Assembly (NCBI RefSeq): GCF_900107285.1
Contig: NZ_FNPK01000008.1
Location: 99,989 to 163,988 of the forward strand
Length of the DNA: 64,000 nt
Source of the DNA: Acinetobacter kyonggiensis
Lineage (GTDB): Bacteria; Pseudomonadota; Gammaproteobacteria; Pseudomonadales; Moraxellaceae
Direction of reading: 5' to 3'
Each line of letters begins with the position of its first letter. The stretch's first letter is position 1. Position numbers and translations under genes: made by a program. Shown here piece after piece: positions 46,308-55,396 of the stretch. The notes below the pieces were generated by a model. The model did no database searches. It saw only the letters and a list, made by a program, of their open reading frames with translations, and was not told where the DNA came from.

Positions 46308-48218
46308 ATGTTGTATACAGAAATACCGACTCACCGCCCTATAACACCGTTGCTGGATGCGATTGATCACCCACAACAATTACGTTTGCTCGAGCGTAGC
46401 CAATTAGAACAAGTGGCAGATGAGTTACGTCAATACATTTTGTATGCAGCAGGACAAAGTGGAGGCCATTTTGGTGCCAACCTTGGGGTGATCGAACTGA
46501 CGGTTGCTTTACATTATTGTTTTAATACCCCGCATGACCGTTTAATTTGGGATGTGGGACATCAAGCTTATCCGCATAAAGCGTTAACGGGTCGTCGTGA
46601 ACAACTCACCACCATTCGTACGAAAGATGGTTTGGCTGCATTTCCTACACGTGAAGAATCGGTATTTGATACCTTTGGCGTTGGACATTCTTCAACTGCC
46701 ATTTCTGCGGGTTTAGGCATGGCACTGGCACGTCGTTACCAAAAAAATCCATGTGAAGTGGTTGCCATTATTGGCGATGGTGCTATGACGGCTGGAATGG
46801 CTTTTGAAGCCATGAATGATGCAGTGGCGCATAATGCTGACTTGATGGTCGTGCTGAATGACAATGATATGTCCATTTCATGTAGCACGGGTGGCTTTGC
46901 TAAACACCTCGCTGCGATTTGGGAAAGTGGTCAATCGGTCAATATTTCAGAAACAGGCGAAGCTTATCTAGAGCCACATCCGGAGTGGAATTATAATTCA
47001 CGCTTACACAGTTCAGCCACGGATGCGGCAGATAACCTATTTAAAGCCATTGGTTTTGACTACTTTGGGCCTTTCGATGGTCATGATGTGAATCAGTTGG
47101 TTCAAGTCTTTAATGCATTGAAAAAACGTCAAGGACCACGCTTAATTCATGTCTATACCAAAAAGGGTAAAGGCTTTATTCCTGCTGAATCCGATCAAAT
47201 TAAATATCATGCCATTAGCAAAGTAAGCGCAGTATCTTCAGCAAATAGCGCACCAAAATATTCGGATGTCTTTGGGCAATGGCTGTGTGATGAAGCTGCG
47301 CAAGATGACCGTTTACTTGCGATTACCCCAGCCATGTGTGAAGGTTCAGGTATGGTGCAGTTTGCCAAACAATTTCCAACACGTTTCTTTGATGTCGCGA
47401 TTGCGGAACAACATGCAGTGACTTTGGCGGCAGGGATGGCCTGTGAAGGGTTAAAACCAGTGGTTGCGATTTATTCGACCTTTTTACAACGGGGTTATGA
47501 TCAGCTGGTTCATGATGTTGCTTTACAGAATTTAGATGTAACTTTTGCGATCGATCGCGCTGGTTTGGTGGGTGAAGACGGTCCAACGCATGCAGGAGCT
47601 TATGATTATGCTTTCATGCGTACCGTACCCAATATGGTGATCATGGCGCCGAAAGACGAAAATGAATGTCGTCAAATGTTGCATACGGCTTACTTATATT
47701 CAGGCCCTGCTGCTGTACGTTATCCGCGTGGCAATGGTGTCGGGGTGGAAATTCAACAACAATTAAGCGTTTTAGAGATTGGTAAAGCAGAAATTGTGGC
47801 TAGCTTTAATGAACAATATGATGAACAAATCAGTATTCTGGCTTTTGGCAGTCGTGTAACGGTTGCAATAGAAGCAGCACAAGCGTTGGCACAAACCCAT
47901 GATGTCGGGGTACGGGTCGTGAATATGCGTTTTGTTAAACCACTTGATGAACAGATGATCGCAGCACTTGCACCAAGCACCAATTTATTTGTGACGGTTG
48001 AAGAGCATGCCGTTATGGCGGGTGCGGGCAGTGCAGTCAATGAATACTTGGTTCAAGCACAAATTGTGAAACCGAGTTTAAATTTAGGTTTGCCTGATAC
48101 TTTTATGCATCAAGCTTCACATGCACAAATGTTGCAACAAGCAGGACTCGATAGCAAAGGCATTGAAAAATCGATTGAATTGGTGTGGCTGAAACTGATG
48201 GAAACCGTTTCATCCTGA
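46308..48218 (+). CDS. dxs: 1-deoxy-D-xylulose-5-phosphate synthase
   Basis: Thiamine-diphosphate enzyme joining pyruvate and glyceraldehyde 3-phosphate, the entry to the MEP isoprenoid pathway. The 636-residue protein shows [20 protein letters not shown], the ThDP motif [15 protein letters not shown] with NDNDMSIS, and the C-terminal [16 protein letters not shown] and [19 protein letters not shown] use the ATG at 46308, with GAAGG upstream, over the TTG at 46299. A terminator follows before suhB. Confidence 0.96.
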   Translation: MLYTEIPTHRPITPLLDAIDHPQQLRLLERSQLEQVADELRQYILYAAGQSGGHFGANLGVIELTVALHYCFNTPHDRLIWDVGHQAYPHKALTGRREQLTTIRTKDGLAAFPTREESVFDTFGVGHSSTAISAGLGMALARRYQKNPCEVVAIIGDGAMTAGMAFEAMNDAVAHNADLMVVLNDNDMSISCSTGGFAKHLAAIWESGQSVNISETGEAYLEPHPEWNYNSRLHSSATDAADNLFKAIGFDYFGPFDGHDVNQLVQVFNALKKRQGPRLIHVYTKKGKGFIPAESDQIKYHAISKVSAVSSANSAPKYSDVFGQWLCDEAAQDDRLLAITPAMCEGSGMVQFAKQFPTRFFDVAIAEQHAVTLAAGMACEGLKPVVAIYSTFLQRGYDQLVHDVALQNLDVTFAIDRAGLVGEDGPTHAGAYDYAFMRTVPNMVIMAPKDENECRQMLHTAYLYSGPAAVRYPRGNGVGVEIQQQLSVLEIGKAEIVASFNEQYDEQISILAFGSRVTVAIEAAQALAQTHDVGVRVVNMRFVKPLDEQMIAALAPSTNLFVTVEEHAVMAGAGSAVNEYLVQAQIVKPSLNLGLPDTFMHQASHAQMLQQAGLDSKGIEKSIELVWLKLMETVSS

Positions 48219-48248
48219 TTTATTAAATTTTAGAAACATTTTTCCCCT

Positions 48249-48284
48249 AAAAGCCTGCATATTTGCTAAAATGTGCGGGCTTTT
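48249..48284 (+). terminator. Terminator of dxs, overlapping suhB promoter region
   Basis: AAAAGCCTGCATAT (48249-48262) pairs along about 14 bp with ATGTGCGGGCTTTT (48271-48284). TGCTAAAAT inside the loop also resembles an extended -10, so termination and suhB initiation may overlap. Confidence 0.8.
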
Positions 48285-48329
48285 ATGCATTATTCTTTAT
48301 CAGTATCTTCAATTTGTAGTGGGTGTTCA

Positions 48330-49160
48330 ATGGAACCTATGGTGGTTATGGCTGCGCGTGCGGCTCAATTAGTTGGTCAAGAGCTTTTAAAAGCGCATCA
48401 AAATCGTCATAAACTCGATCTACAAGTCGAAGAAAAAGGGATTGATGGCCCAGTAACGCGTGTAGACCGTTATTTAGAACAATTGGCGATCGACACGCTC
48501 CGTAAAAGTTATAAAAACCACAGCTTCCTTGGTGAAGAGTTTGGTCTACAAGAAGGTAAAGGTCACGACGCTGATTGGTGTTGGGTGATTGATCCTCTTG
48601 ATGGCACTTTAAACTTTATTCACGGTTTCCCACATTTCTGTATTTCCATTGCCGTTAAGCATAAAGGCATCACTCAGCATGGCGTTATTTATGACCCTGT
48701 GAAAGATGAGCTTTTCTCTGCTAGTCGTGGTCGCGGTGCCATGATGAATCAACGTCGTATTCGTGTAAATGTGAAAGATAGCTTGGACAATACGTTCTTG
48801 GCTGTAGGTCATGCTTACCGTAATAAACGTAACGGTGAAGTGGTTTCTTATGCGAAAAACCATTTTGATTCATTATTAAATGTGACTGAAGCGGGTGCAC
48901 AATTCCGTCGTTCGGGTTCTGCTGCATTAGACTTGGCGTATGTTGCTGCGGGTCGTCTTGATGGTTACTTCGAGCTTGGTTTGAAACCTTGGGATATCGC
49001 TGCGGGCGAGTTAATCGTCAAAGAAGCGGGCGGTACTGTAGTCGATGCCCGTGGTGGTTCTGACTCTATGGAAAATGGTCAAGTGATTGCTTGCTCTATG
49101 AAAATGCTCAAACCTTTAATGCAAGCTGTTGTTCCAGCTTGGGGTGACGCAGCAAAGTAA
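48330..49160 (+). CDS. suhB: Inositol-1-monophosphatase family protein SuhB
   Basis: Magnesium-dependent phosphatase family; in E. coli SuhB also joins rRNA transcription antitermination complexes. The 276-residue protein has GEEFG, WVIDPLDGTLNFIHGFPHFCIS and KPWDIAAGELIVKEAGG, covering all metal-binding motifs. The frame opens at 48273, but the ATG at 48330 fits the family. It is followed by a terminator and then the helicase leader. Confidence 0.93.
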   Translation: MEPMVVMAARAAQLVGQELLKAHQNRHKLDLQVEEKGIDGPVTRVDRYLEQLAIDTLRKSYKNHSFLGEEFGLQEGKGHDADWCWVIDPLDGTLNFIHGFPHFCISIAVKHKGITQHGVIYDPVKDELFSASRGRGAMMNQRRIRVNVKDSLDNTFLAVGHAYRNKRNGEVVSYAKNHFDSLLNVTEAGAQFRRSGSAALDLAYVAAGRLDGYFELGLKPWDIAAGELIVKEAGGTVVDARGGSDSMENGQVIACSMKMLKPLMQAVVPAWGDAAK

Positions 49161-49186
49161 CATTGATTTGACCTGGTGATATAATG

Positions 49187-49213
49187 AAAGCTCTCAATGT
49201 GAGGGCTTTTTAT
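49187..49213 (+). terminator. Terminator of suhB
   Basis: AAAGCTCTCA (49187-49196) and TGAGGGCTTT (49200-49209) form a 10-bp stem with one G-T pair and a T-run. Confidence 0.85.
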
Positions 49214-49393
49214 ATTTCAGGCAAAAGTTTATAGGCTTTGAACAGATTGTTTTAAGGGTCTACTTAGCCACTGGATTCACTGATCAGCTATTTATATAAA
49301 ATATTTGTTTAAAAATTAAACAAAAAACAAGTTGTAAAATAGACTGTTACTGAAAAAAACAGTACATATTCATAATTTAATCGAAAAAAATGA

Positions 49394-49702
49394 TTACTTT
49401 TTAAAATGATTCTGTTATCATGCCGTCACGCACTTAAATTTCCGTTCTTTACCTGAACATTATCTTCTAATCATTGTATGCGCGTGCTGTCCATAGAGAG
49501 GACATATCCTTCGCGCCCCAATCGCTTAAGCGATTCCTTCAGGTTTGCGGCCGTAATCATATACGTGCGTTATATCCACATCGTCGTTATTCGGATCGCT
49601 GCTGAATCCTTATTTTTCAGCTCTATTTGCTGTGCCGCTTTTTGCCGATGTCCATATTGTAATTTATTAAATGGAGCACCCACTTTAGGGTGAACACTCT
49701 CT
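49394..49702 (+). promoter_or_regulatory. Promoter and long 5' leader of DEAD-box helicase gene
   Basis: TTACTT (49394-49399) and extended -10 TGTTATCAT (49413-49421) predict a start near 49428 and a leader of about 275 nt. The palindrome AATCGCTTAAGCGATT (49520-49535) folds as a UUAA-loop hairpin. CACCC/GGGTG (49677-49681 and 49688-49692) sits over the likely ribosome-binding area before the ATG at 49703. Long structured leaders are usual for cold-induced or autoregulated helicase genes; regulation here is inferred. The 49214-49393 part shows nothing else. Confidence 0.55.
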
Positions 49703-51664
49703 ATGAGCAAAACTTTTGCTGATTTTTCCCTCGATGAGTCTTTAACACTAGCGATCGAAGGTTTAGGCTTTACTACACCAACTCCTGTACAAGAACAAGC
49801 GATTCCAGCTGCACTCGAAGGTAAAGACCTTCTTGTATCAAGCCAAACAGGTTCTGGTAAAACTGCTGCATTCTTATTACCTACTTTAAACGGTTTAGCG
49901 AATCAAGATACGCTAGTGCCATTTAAAGATCGCATGAAAGCGATTACACAACCGAATATTTTGGTGATTTCACCAACTCGCGAACTTGCACAACAAGTAT
50001 GTCAAGATGCAATTGCATTGGTACGTCATATGAAAGGTGTGCGTGTTGCTGCGATTATGGGTGGTATGCCTTTTGGTAAACAAATCCAACAGTTAAAAGG
50101 TGCACAAGTTGTCGTTGCGACTCCAGGTCGTTTACTTGATCTTGTTAACCGTCGTCAAATTAAACTTGATAACGTTGATGCGTTAATTGTCGATGAAGCT
50201 GACCGTATGCTTGATCTAGGTTTTTCTGAAGACTTAGAAGCAATTGGTGATTTAGCGGCAAACCGTAAACAAACATTGATGTTCTCTGCAACGTTTGCAC
50301 CGCGTATTATCACGCTTGCTGAACGTATGATGAATGATCCGATGCGTATTGCAATCGAAACTGGTCACTCTACCAATACAGACATCACACAAACATTGCA
50401 TTGGACTGATGGCTTCGAACACAAGAAAAAATTACTTACACATTGGTTGTCTGATGAGTCTGTAGATCAAGCTGTTGTGTTTGCAAGTACTCAAGAAGAT
50501 ACAGATATGTTGGCTGAAGAACTTGCTGAAGCAGGTCTATCAGTTGTAGCGCTTCACGGTGCTATGCCACAAACTGTTCGTAACCGTCGTTTACGTAGCA
50601 TCCGTGAAGGTCGCGCTAAGATTTTAGTTGCAACTGACGTTGCTGCTCGTGGTCTTGACGTACCGACAATTTCACACGTAATTAACTTCGGTCTTCCAAT
50701 GAAGAACGAAGACTATGTACACCGTATTGGTCGTACAGGTCGTGCTGGTCGTACAGGTAATGCAATTACACTTGCAACTTACCGTGAACGCGGCAAAATT
50801 CGCGCGCTTGAAGACTTCCTAGATGCACGTTTAAGCGTATCTGAAATTGAAGGTCTTGAGCCATCTCCACCTCCTGCACGTGGTAGTCGTGATGGCGGTG
50901 GTCGTGATGGCGGTGGTCGTGGTCGTGGTCGTGATGGCGGTCGTGGCGGTTTTGGCGGCGGTCGTGATGGCGGTCGTGGCGGTTTTGGCGGCGGTCGTGA
51001 TGGCGGTGGCGCACGTCGTAGCTATGATGATAAACCTCGTGGTGATCGTCCAGCTTATGCTGGTGGTGAAGATCGTCCACGTCGTAGCTATGATGACAAG
51101 CCTCGTGGTGAGCGTCCAGCTTATGCTGGCGGTGATGATCGTCCTAAGCGTGATTTCGGTGATCGTCCAGCGCCACGTCGTGAAGGCGGTTTCGGTGATC
51201 GTCCACAACGTTCGTTTGATGATCGTCCTAAACGTGATTTTGGTGATCGTCCAGCGCCACGTCGTGAAGGTGGTTTCGGTGATCGTCCACAACGTTCGTT
51301 TGATGACCGTCCTAAACGTGATTTTGGTGATCGTCCAGCGCCACGTCGTGAAGGTGGTTTCGGTGATCGTCCACAACGTAGCTTTGGTGATAAACCACGT
51401 TCTGCGGATGATAACCGTGGCAACCGTGTAGACTATAAACCAAGTGGTGATCGTCCAGCTCCACGTCGTGATTTTGGTGATCGTCCAGCACCACGTCGTG
51501 AAGGCGGTTTCGGTGATCGTCCACAACGTAGCTTCAGTGATGATCGTCCTAAGCGTACTTTTGGTGGCGAAGATCGTCCACGTCGTAGCTTTGATGACAA
51601 ACCACGTGGTGAGCGTCCAGCTTTTGGCGGTGAAGATCGTCCACGTCGTAAATTTAACGACTAA
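49703..51664 (+). CDS. DEAD-box ATP-dependent RNA helicase with repetitive RGG/DRP tail
   Basis: RNA-unwinding ATPase, probably in cold adaptation, ribosome assembly or mRNA decay (RhlE/DeaD-like). The 653-residue protein has a Q motif (TFADFSLDESLTLAIEGLGF, TPVQEQAIP), SQTGSGKT, PTRELAQQ, VDEADRMLDLGF, SATFAP and HRIGRTGRAGRTG. From about residue 390 it is low-complexity: RDGGRGGFGG repeats, then three near-identical 28-residue units and related GDRPAPRREGG, DRPRRSF motifs, a disordered, positively charged RNA-binding tail. A long leader precedes it and a strong terminator follows. Confidence 0.93.
   Translation: MSKTFADFSLDESLTLAIEGLGFTTPTPVQEQAIPAALEGKDLLVSSQTGSGKTAAFLLPTLNGLANQDTLVPFKDRMKAITQPNILVISPTRELAQQVCQDAIALVRHMKGVRVAAIMGGMPFGKQIQQLKGAQVVVATPGRLLDLVNRRQIKLDNVDALIVDEADRMLDLGFSEDLEAIGDLAANRKQTLMFSATFAPRIITLAERMMNDPMRIAIETGHSTNTDITQTLHWTDGFEHKKKLLTHWLSDESVDQAVVFASTQEDTDMLAEELAEAGLSVVALHGAMPQTVRNRRLRSIREGRAKILVATDVAARGLDVPTISHVINFGLPMKNEDYVHRIGRTGRAGRTGNAITLATYRERGKIRALEDFLDARLSVSEIEGLEPSPPPARGSRDGGGRDGGGRGRGRDGGRGGFGGGRDGGRGGFGGGRDGGGARRSYDDKPRGDRPAYAGGEDRPRRSYDDKPRGERPAYAGGDDRPKRDFGDRPAPRREGGFGDRPQRSFDDRPKRDFGDRPAPRREGGFGDRPQRSFDDRPKRDFGDRPAPRREGGFGDRPQRSFGDKPRSADDNRGNRVDYKPSGDRPAPRRDFGDRPAPRREGGFGDRPQRSFSDDRPKRTFGGEDRPRRSFDDKPRGERPAFGGEDRPRRKFND
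51137..51388 (+). repeat. Three 84-bp in-frame tandem repeats in helicase gene
   Basis: Units at 51137-51220, 51221-51304 and 51305-51388 differ only at a few third-codon positions. Each encodes DRPKRDFGDRPAPRREGG plus FGDRPQRSF and one Asp. Being a multiple of three, copy number can change without frame loss. Confidence 0.9.
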
Positions 51665-51686
51665 TTTAGTCGTTCGATTTAGATAG

Positions 51687-51714
51687 AAAAAACCGGTGGA
51701 AACACCGGTTTTTT
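51687..51714 (+). terminator. Terminator of DEAD-box helicase gene
   Basis: AAAAAACCGGTG (51687-51698) and CACCGGTTTTTT (51703-51714) form a 12-bp stem with a GAAA tetraloop. Confidence 0.92.
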
Positions 51715-51837
51715 TATGAGATTAATCTTTGTTCTTATTTAATAAAATTGTATACTCAATCATGTTTTGTTTTAAATTCGTTAAATATGAACAATAAATC
51801 TGCTCATTATATTTGGAATTTCAATCAAGAGGTGATT

Positions 51838-51906
51838 ATGCCTTATATTGGTTTGTTCTTATTGTTATGCAATATTGTGTACTATATCTATAATTCTTTT
51901 CTGTAA
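51838..51906 (+). CDS. Possible 22-residue single-helix membrane peptide
   Basis: ATG at 51838 is preceded by AAGAGGTG five bases upstream, a good ribosome site. The 22-codon product begins MPYIGLFLLLC and is almost entirely hydrophobic, ending NSFL, so it would form one membrane helix. An in-frame ATG at 51787 would extend it to 39 residues without a ribosome site. It lies in an otherwise empty 354-bp gap before mlaF. No family recognised; short length makes this a candidate only. Confidence 0.4.
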   Translation: MPYIGLFLLLCNIVYYIYNSFL

Positions 51907-52068
51907 CGCACTGTTCTATTTTTATACCTATTTTTTATTCATAATCGAACTACAATTAAATTAATTAGAAAATTACGCTAAATTTATTGCGTTTTGATCA
52001 AATACAACATTTTGAACTTGAATCCTTTATAGTATGCATGCTGAAAAAATGTAGGAAACCCCTCAGCT

Positions 52069-52887
52069 ATGAATAATCAAATACCTCAACAAGCTCAATC
52101 TTGGATTGAAGTCAATGATTTGAGCTTTAAACGAGGGAGACGTGTCATTTTCGATCATGTCAGTTTAAAGATTCGGCGTGGTCAGATTACAGCGATTATG
52201 GGACCTTCAGGGACGGGCAAAACAACATTGCTGCGTTTGATTGGTGGTCAATTGACACCAGAGCATGGTGAAATTTTGTTAGATGGCAAAAATATTGCAC
52301 ATATGTCGCGTCAGGAATTATTTGCGGCGCGTGCACGTATGGGGATGCTGTTTCAAAGTGGTGCTCTGTTTACCGATATGAGCGTCTATGAAAACGTGGC
52401 TTTTCCGTTACGTGCACATACGCAACTCCCTGAACATCTCATTGCAGAACTGGTGGCACTTAAACTGGAAGCGGTTGGCTTACGCGGTACTGAAAGGTTT
52501 ATGCCTGCAGAACTATCTGGAGGGATGAACCGTCGTGTTGCGTTGGCTCGTGCAATTGCGCTTGATCCAGAACTGATTATGTATGATGAACCCTTTGCTG
52601 GACAAGATCCAATTGTGAAAGGGGTACTGACGCGTTTAATTCGGACCTTGCGTGAAGCACTGGATTTAACCACGATTATTGTCTCGCATGATGTGGGGGA
52701 AACCTTATCGATTGCCGATTACATTTATATTATTGCTGAAGGTGTTATTCAAGGTGAGGGAACGCCCGCTGAATTAAAACAGCATGAATCGGCATTTGTC
52801 CGTCAGTTCCTAACTGGTGCTGCCGAAGGTCCTGTCGATTATCAGTTTAGTCATAAGGCTTATTTAAGTGATGAGGTGCGTTCATGA
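52069..52887 (+). CDS. mlaF: Phospholipid ABC transporter ATPase MlaF
   Basis: ATPase of the MlaFEDB inner-membrane complex that moves phospholipids between inner and outer membranes to preserve outer-membrane asymmetry. The 272-residue protein has Walker A GPSGTGKTT, the signature LSGGMNRRVALARAIALDPEL and Walker B LIMYDEPFAGQDP, then SHDVGE. Its final four bases overlap the mlaE start (ATGA). First gene of mlaFEDCB. Confidence 0.95.
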   Translation: MNNQIPQQAQSWIEVNDLSFKRGRRVIFDHVSLKIRRGQITAIMGPSGTGKTTLLRLIGGQLTPEHGEILLDGKNIAHMSRQELFAARARMGMLFQSGALFTDMSVYENVAFPLRAHTQLPEHLIAELVALKLEAVGLRGTERFMPAELSGGMNRRVALARAIALDPELIMYDEPFAGQDPIVKGVLTRLIRTLREALDLTTIIVSHDVGETLSIADYIYIIAEGVIQGEGTPAELKQHESAFVRQFLTGAAEGPVDYQFSHKAYLSDEVRS

Positions 52888-53663
52888 ATGCTATTGCCTC
52901 ATTAGGTAGACGCGTCATTGAAAGTGTACGTGGCATCGGTGTAGCAACGGTGATGTTGCTGCAAATCCTATTTTCCATGCCGACCTGGCTCGGGGTCAAA
53001 CTGTTTATTTACCAAATGCACCGTATTGGGGTCATGTCTTTATTGATTATTGCTGTATCAGGTTTATTTATTGGTTTGGTGCTTGGCCTGCAAGGCTATT
53101 CTATTTTGGTCAATATTGGTTCTGAATCCATGCTAGGGACGATGGTCTCACTGACTTTATTACGTGAACTTGCACCTGTGGTCGCGGCTTTGTTATTTGC
53201 AGGGCGTGCAGGTTCAGCTTTGACTGCTGAAATTGGTTTAATGAAAGCCACCGAACAGCTGTCGAGTATGGAAATGATAGGTGTTGATCCACTGAAACGG
53301 ATTGTTTCACCACGTTTATGGGCAGGTATTGTGAGTCTGCCGATGTTATCGATCATTTTTGGTGCCATTGGCATCATGGGCGGTAAAATGGTGGGGGTCG
53401 ATTTTTTAGGGGTGGATGAAGGTTCTTTCTGGAGTGGGATGCAAAATAGCGTGCAATTCTATAAAGATATTTTCAACGGCACCATTATTAAAAGTCTAGT
53501 TTTTGCATTACTTTGTACTTGGATTGCGGTGTATCAGGGTTATGCCTGTGTGCCGACTTCTGAAGGGATTGCAACATCAACTACGCGAACAGTAGTGTAT
53601 TCCTCATTGTGTGTTTTAGGTTCTGATTTTGTGTTGACTGCGGTCATGTTTGGAGGGGTTTAA
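52884..53663 (+). CDS. mlaE: Phospholipid ABC transporter permease MlaE
   Basis: Membrane subunit of the Mla transporter, 259 residues with about five to six helices. GLVLGLQGYSILVNIGSESMLG, ELAPVVAALLFAGRAGSALTAEIGLMKATEQLSSMEMIGVDPLKRI and the conserved MlaE core are clear. Overlaps mlaF by four bases and mlaD by one (TAATG), indicating translational coupling. Confidence 0.96.
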   Translation: MNAIASLGRRVIESVRGIGVATVMLLQILFSMPTWLGVKLFIYQMHRIGVMSLLIIAVSGLFIGLVLGLQGYSILVNIGSESMLGTMVSLTLLRELAPVVAALLFAGRAGSALTAEIGLMKATEQLSSMEMIGVDPLKRIVSPRLWAGIVSLPMLSIIFGAIGIMGGKMVGVDFLGVDEGSFWSGMQNSVQFYKDIFNGTIIKSLVFALLCTWIAVYQGYACVPTSEGIATSTTRTVVYSSLCVLGSDFVLTAVMFGGV

Positions 53664-54331
53664 TGAAATCACGTACAAGTGAGCTGACCGTCGGTATTTT
53701 TGTCATTATCTTTGGTGTGGCATTATTTTTCTTAGCGATGAGAGTGAGCGGATTATCGGGCACCAATTTACGTGATGCCTATGAGATGACTGCGCAATTT
53801 GACAATGTGAATGGTTTAAAACCACGAGCTAAAGTGACCATGAGTGGTGTCAGTATTGGTCGTGTGACTGATATTACCCTCGATCCGGTATCACGTTTAG
53901 CGACTGTGCATTTTGATTTAGATGGCAAATTAACTTCATTTAATAAAGAGCAATTGAAAACAGTGACGGCAAATGCGCTAGAAGAGCTGCACTATAGTGC
54001 TGAATATACAGAAGCGATGCCTGCACAACAAAAAGAAATGGAAAAACAACTCACCGATAACATGCACTCCATCACCAGTATTGATGAAGATGCTTATATT
54101 ATGGTTGCAACCAATGGTTTGTTGGGCGAAAAATATTTGAAAGTTGTGCCGGGTGGTGGTTTGAACTACGTCAAACGTGGTGAGCGTATTGCCAATACTC
54201 AAGGTACGATGGATCTTGAAGATTTGATTAGTAAGTTTATTACTGGTGGTGCTAGTAAGTCATCAGAAAAAGCGCCAGATGAAAAGACATCGGGTGAATC
54301 AACAGGTGCAGAAGCATCATTCGTTGAATAA
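53663..54331 (+). CDS. mlaD: MCE-domain phospholipid transport protein MlaD
   Basis: Inner-membrane-anchored hexameric ring protein forming the lipid channel of the Mla complex. The 222-residue product has an N-terminal transmembrane helix (about 7-27) and an MCE domain (FDNVNGLKPRAKVTMSGVSIGRV, GLLGEKYLKVVPG). It carries an Asp/Glu-rich insert (about 105-135) known from the Acinetobacter protein type and a polar tail. Third gene of the operon. Confidence 0.94.
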   Translation: MKSRTSELTVGIFVIIFGVALFFLAMRVSGLSGTNLRDAYEMTAQFDNVNGLKPRAKVTMSGVSIGRVTDITLDPVSRLATVHFDLDGKLTSFNKEQLKTVTANALEELHYSAEYTEAMPAQQKEMEKQLTDNMHSITSIDEDAYIMVATNGLLGEKYLKVVPGGGLNYVKRGERIANTQGTMDLEDLISKFITGGASKSSEKAPDEKTSGESTGAEASFVE

Positions 54332-54349
54332 TTTGGAGAGAAGGTTTTA

Positions 54350-54982
54350 GTGAATACTTTAATGAAACAAACGCTTACAGCGAGTATTTTGTCTACAATG
54401 ATTGCAAGTACTGCATTTGCAGTACCCGCGGAAGCACCCCCAGTTTTTGTTAAAAAAGTTGCTGACGGTTTGATTGCTCGTTTAAAAGCTGATAATGCGA
54501 AATTACAAAATAATCCAGCCGCTGTGAAAGCAATCGTACGTCAAAATCTTGACCCATATATTGATTCACAGGCATTTACTCGTATTGTGATGGGGACATA
54601 TGCAACCAATCAATACAGTACAGCAGCGCAACGTGCGCAATTTGAACGTAACTTTCGCGAAACTTTAATTGAAAACTATGGTACTGCATTTGCGAAGTTC
54701 TCGAATCAAACCTATAACATTCGTCCATATAAAGCTACGGACAGTAAAAATCCTGTAGTGACACTAGACTTTAATAATAAAGGCGAAAAAATTCCTGTAT
54801 CGTTCCAATTGGTCGATAAAGGCAGCCAATGGAAAATCCGCAATATCAATGTCTCAGGCATTGATTTAGGTTTGCAGTTCCGTAATCAGTTTGCGGCAAC
54901 AGTAAAACGTAATGGGGGGAGTTTGGATAAAGCGATTGCCAACTTTGAACCAGATGCAGAAGTTGCTGTTAATAAAAAATAA
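54350..54982 (+). CDS. mlaC: Periplasmic phospholipid shuttle MlaC
   Basis: Soluble periplasmic carrier moving phospholipids between MlaA-porin and MlaFEDB. The 210-residue protein has a signal peptide ending STAFA, then the Tol-Ttg2/MlaC fold with VVTLDFNNKGEKIPVSFQLVDKG and SQWKIRNINVSGIDLGLQFRNQF. The GTG at 54350 has AGAAGG five bases upstream and is preferred to the ATG at 54362. It follows mlaD by 18 nt. Confidence 0.94.
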   Translation: MNTLMKQTLTASILSTMIASTAFAVPAEAPPVFVKKVADGLIARLKADNAKLQNNPAAVKAIVRQNLDPYIDSQAFTRIVMGTYATNQYSTAAQRAQFERNFRETLIENYGTAFAKFSNQTYNIRPYKATDSKNPVVTLDFNNKGEKIPVSFQLVDKGSQWKIRNINVSGIDLGLQFRNQFAATVKRNGGSLDKAIANFEPDAEVAVNKK

Positions 54983-54997
54983 TGGAGTACGTGTTCG

Positions 54998-55288
54998 GTG
55001 ATTGAAATCATTCATCAGGAATTACATGTTTCTGGAAAAATAGATTATGCAAATGCTGAAAGCTATTACCAACAGGGTTTGAAATTGATTCAAGCGCAGA
55101 ATCAGTTTCCGTTGGTGGTGAACTTGGCACGGTTAGAGCAGGGCAGTACGTTGGCTTTAGCGGTATTGGTGCGTTGGTTGCGTCAAACGCCTCAAGCCCA
55201 AGGCATACAGTTTAAGGCTGTTCCTGAAAGAATGATGAAAATTATTCAGGCCTGTCATTTGCAAAATGACTTGCAGTTAATTGCTTGA
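54998..55288 (+). CDS. mlaB: STAS-domain protein MlaB
   Basis: Cytoplasmic STAS protein that binds and stabilises MlaF dimers. The 96-residue sequence has the STAS pattern ELHVSGKIDYANAESYYQQG, LVVNLARLEQGSTLALAVLVRWL. Starts at GTG with GGAG upstream, 15 nt after mlaC. Last gene of mlaFEDCB, followed by a terminator. Its low conservation is typical. Confidence 0.88.
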   Translation: MIEIIHQELHVSGKIDYANAESYYQQGLKLIQAQNQFPLVVNLARLEQGSTLALAVLVRWLRQTPQAQGIQFKAVPERMMKIIQACHLQNDLQLIA

Positions 55289-55297
55289 ACACGACAT

Positions 55298-55323
55298 AAA
55301 AAAGCACCGTAAGGTGCTTTTTT
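55298..55323. terminator. Bidirectional terminator between mlaB and corA-like gene
   Basis: AAAAAAGCACC (55298-55308) and GGTGCTTTTTT (55313-55323) form an 11-bp stem with loop GTAA; serves both convergent genes. Confidence 0.92.
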
Positions 55324-55396
55324 ATTGCCAGACAACATATTCAAAATCTGAACATTTTTTGTGTTTCGCTTTAACATTCGTGTTTTTAAAACTGGC

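Noticed and set aside
51137..51388. CRISPR-like array
   Set aside because: Repeats are contiguous and in frame, without unique spacers; they encode the helicase tail.
50831..51526. Long antisense and alternate frames across the helicase tail
   Set aside because: They are low-complexity mirror images of the repetitive coding sequence, with no start signal or domain.
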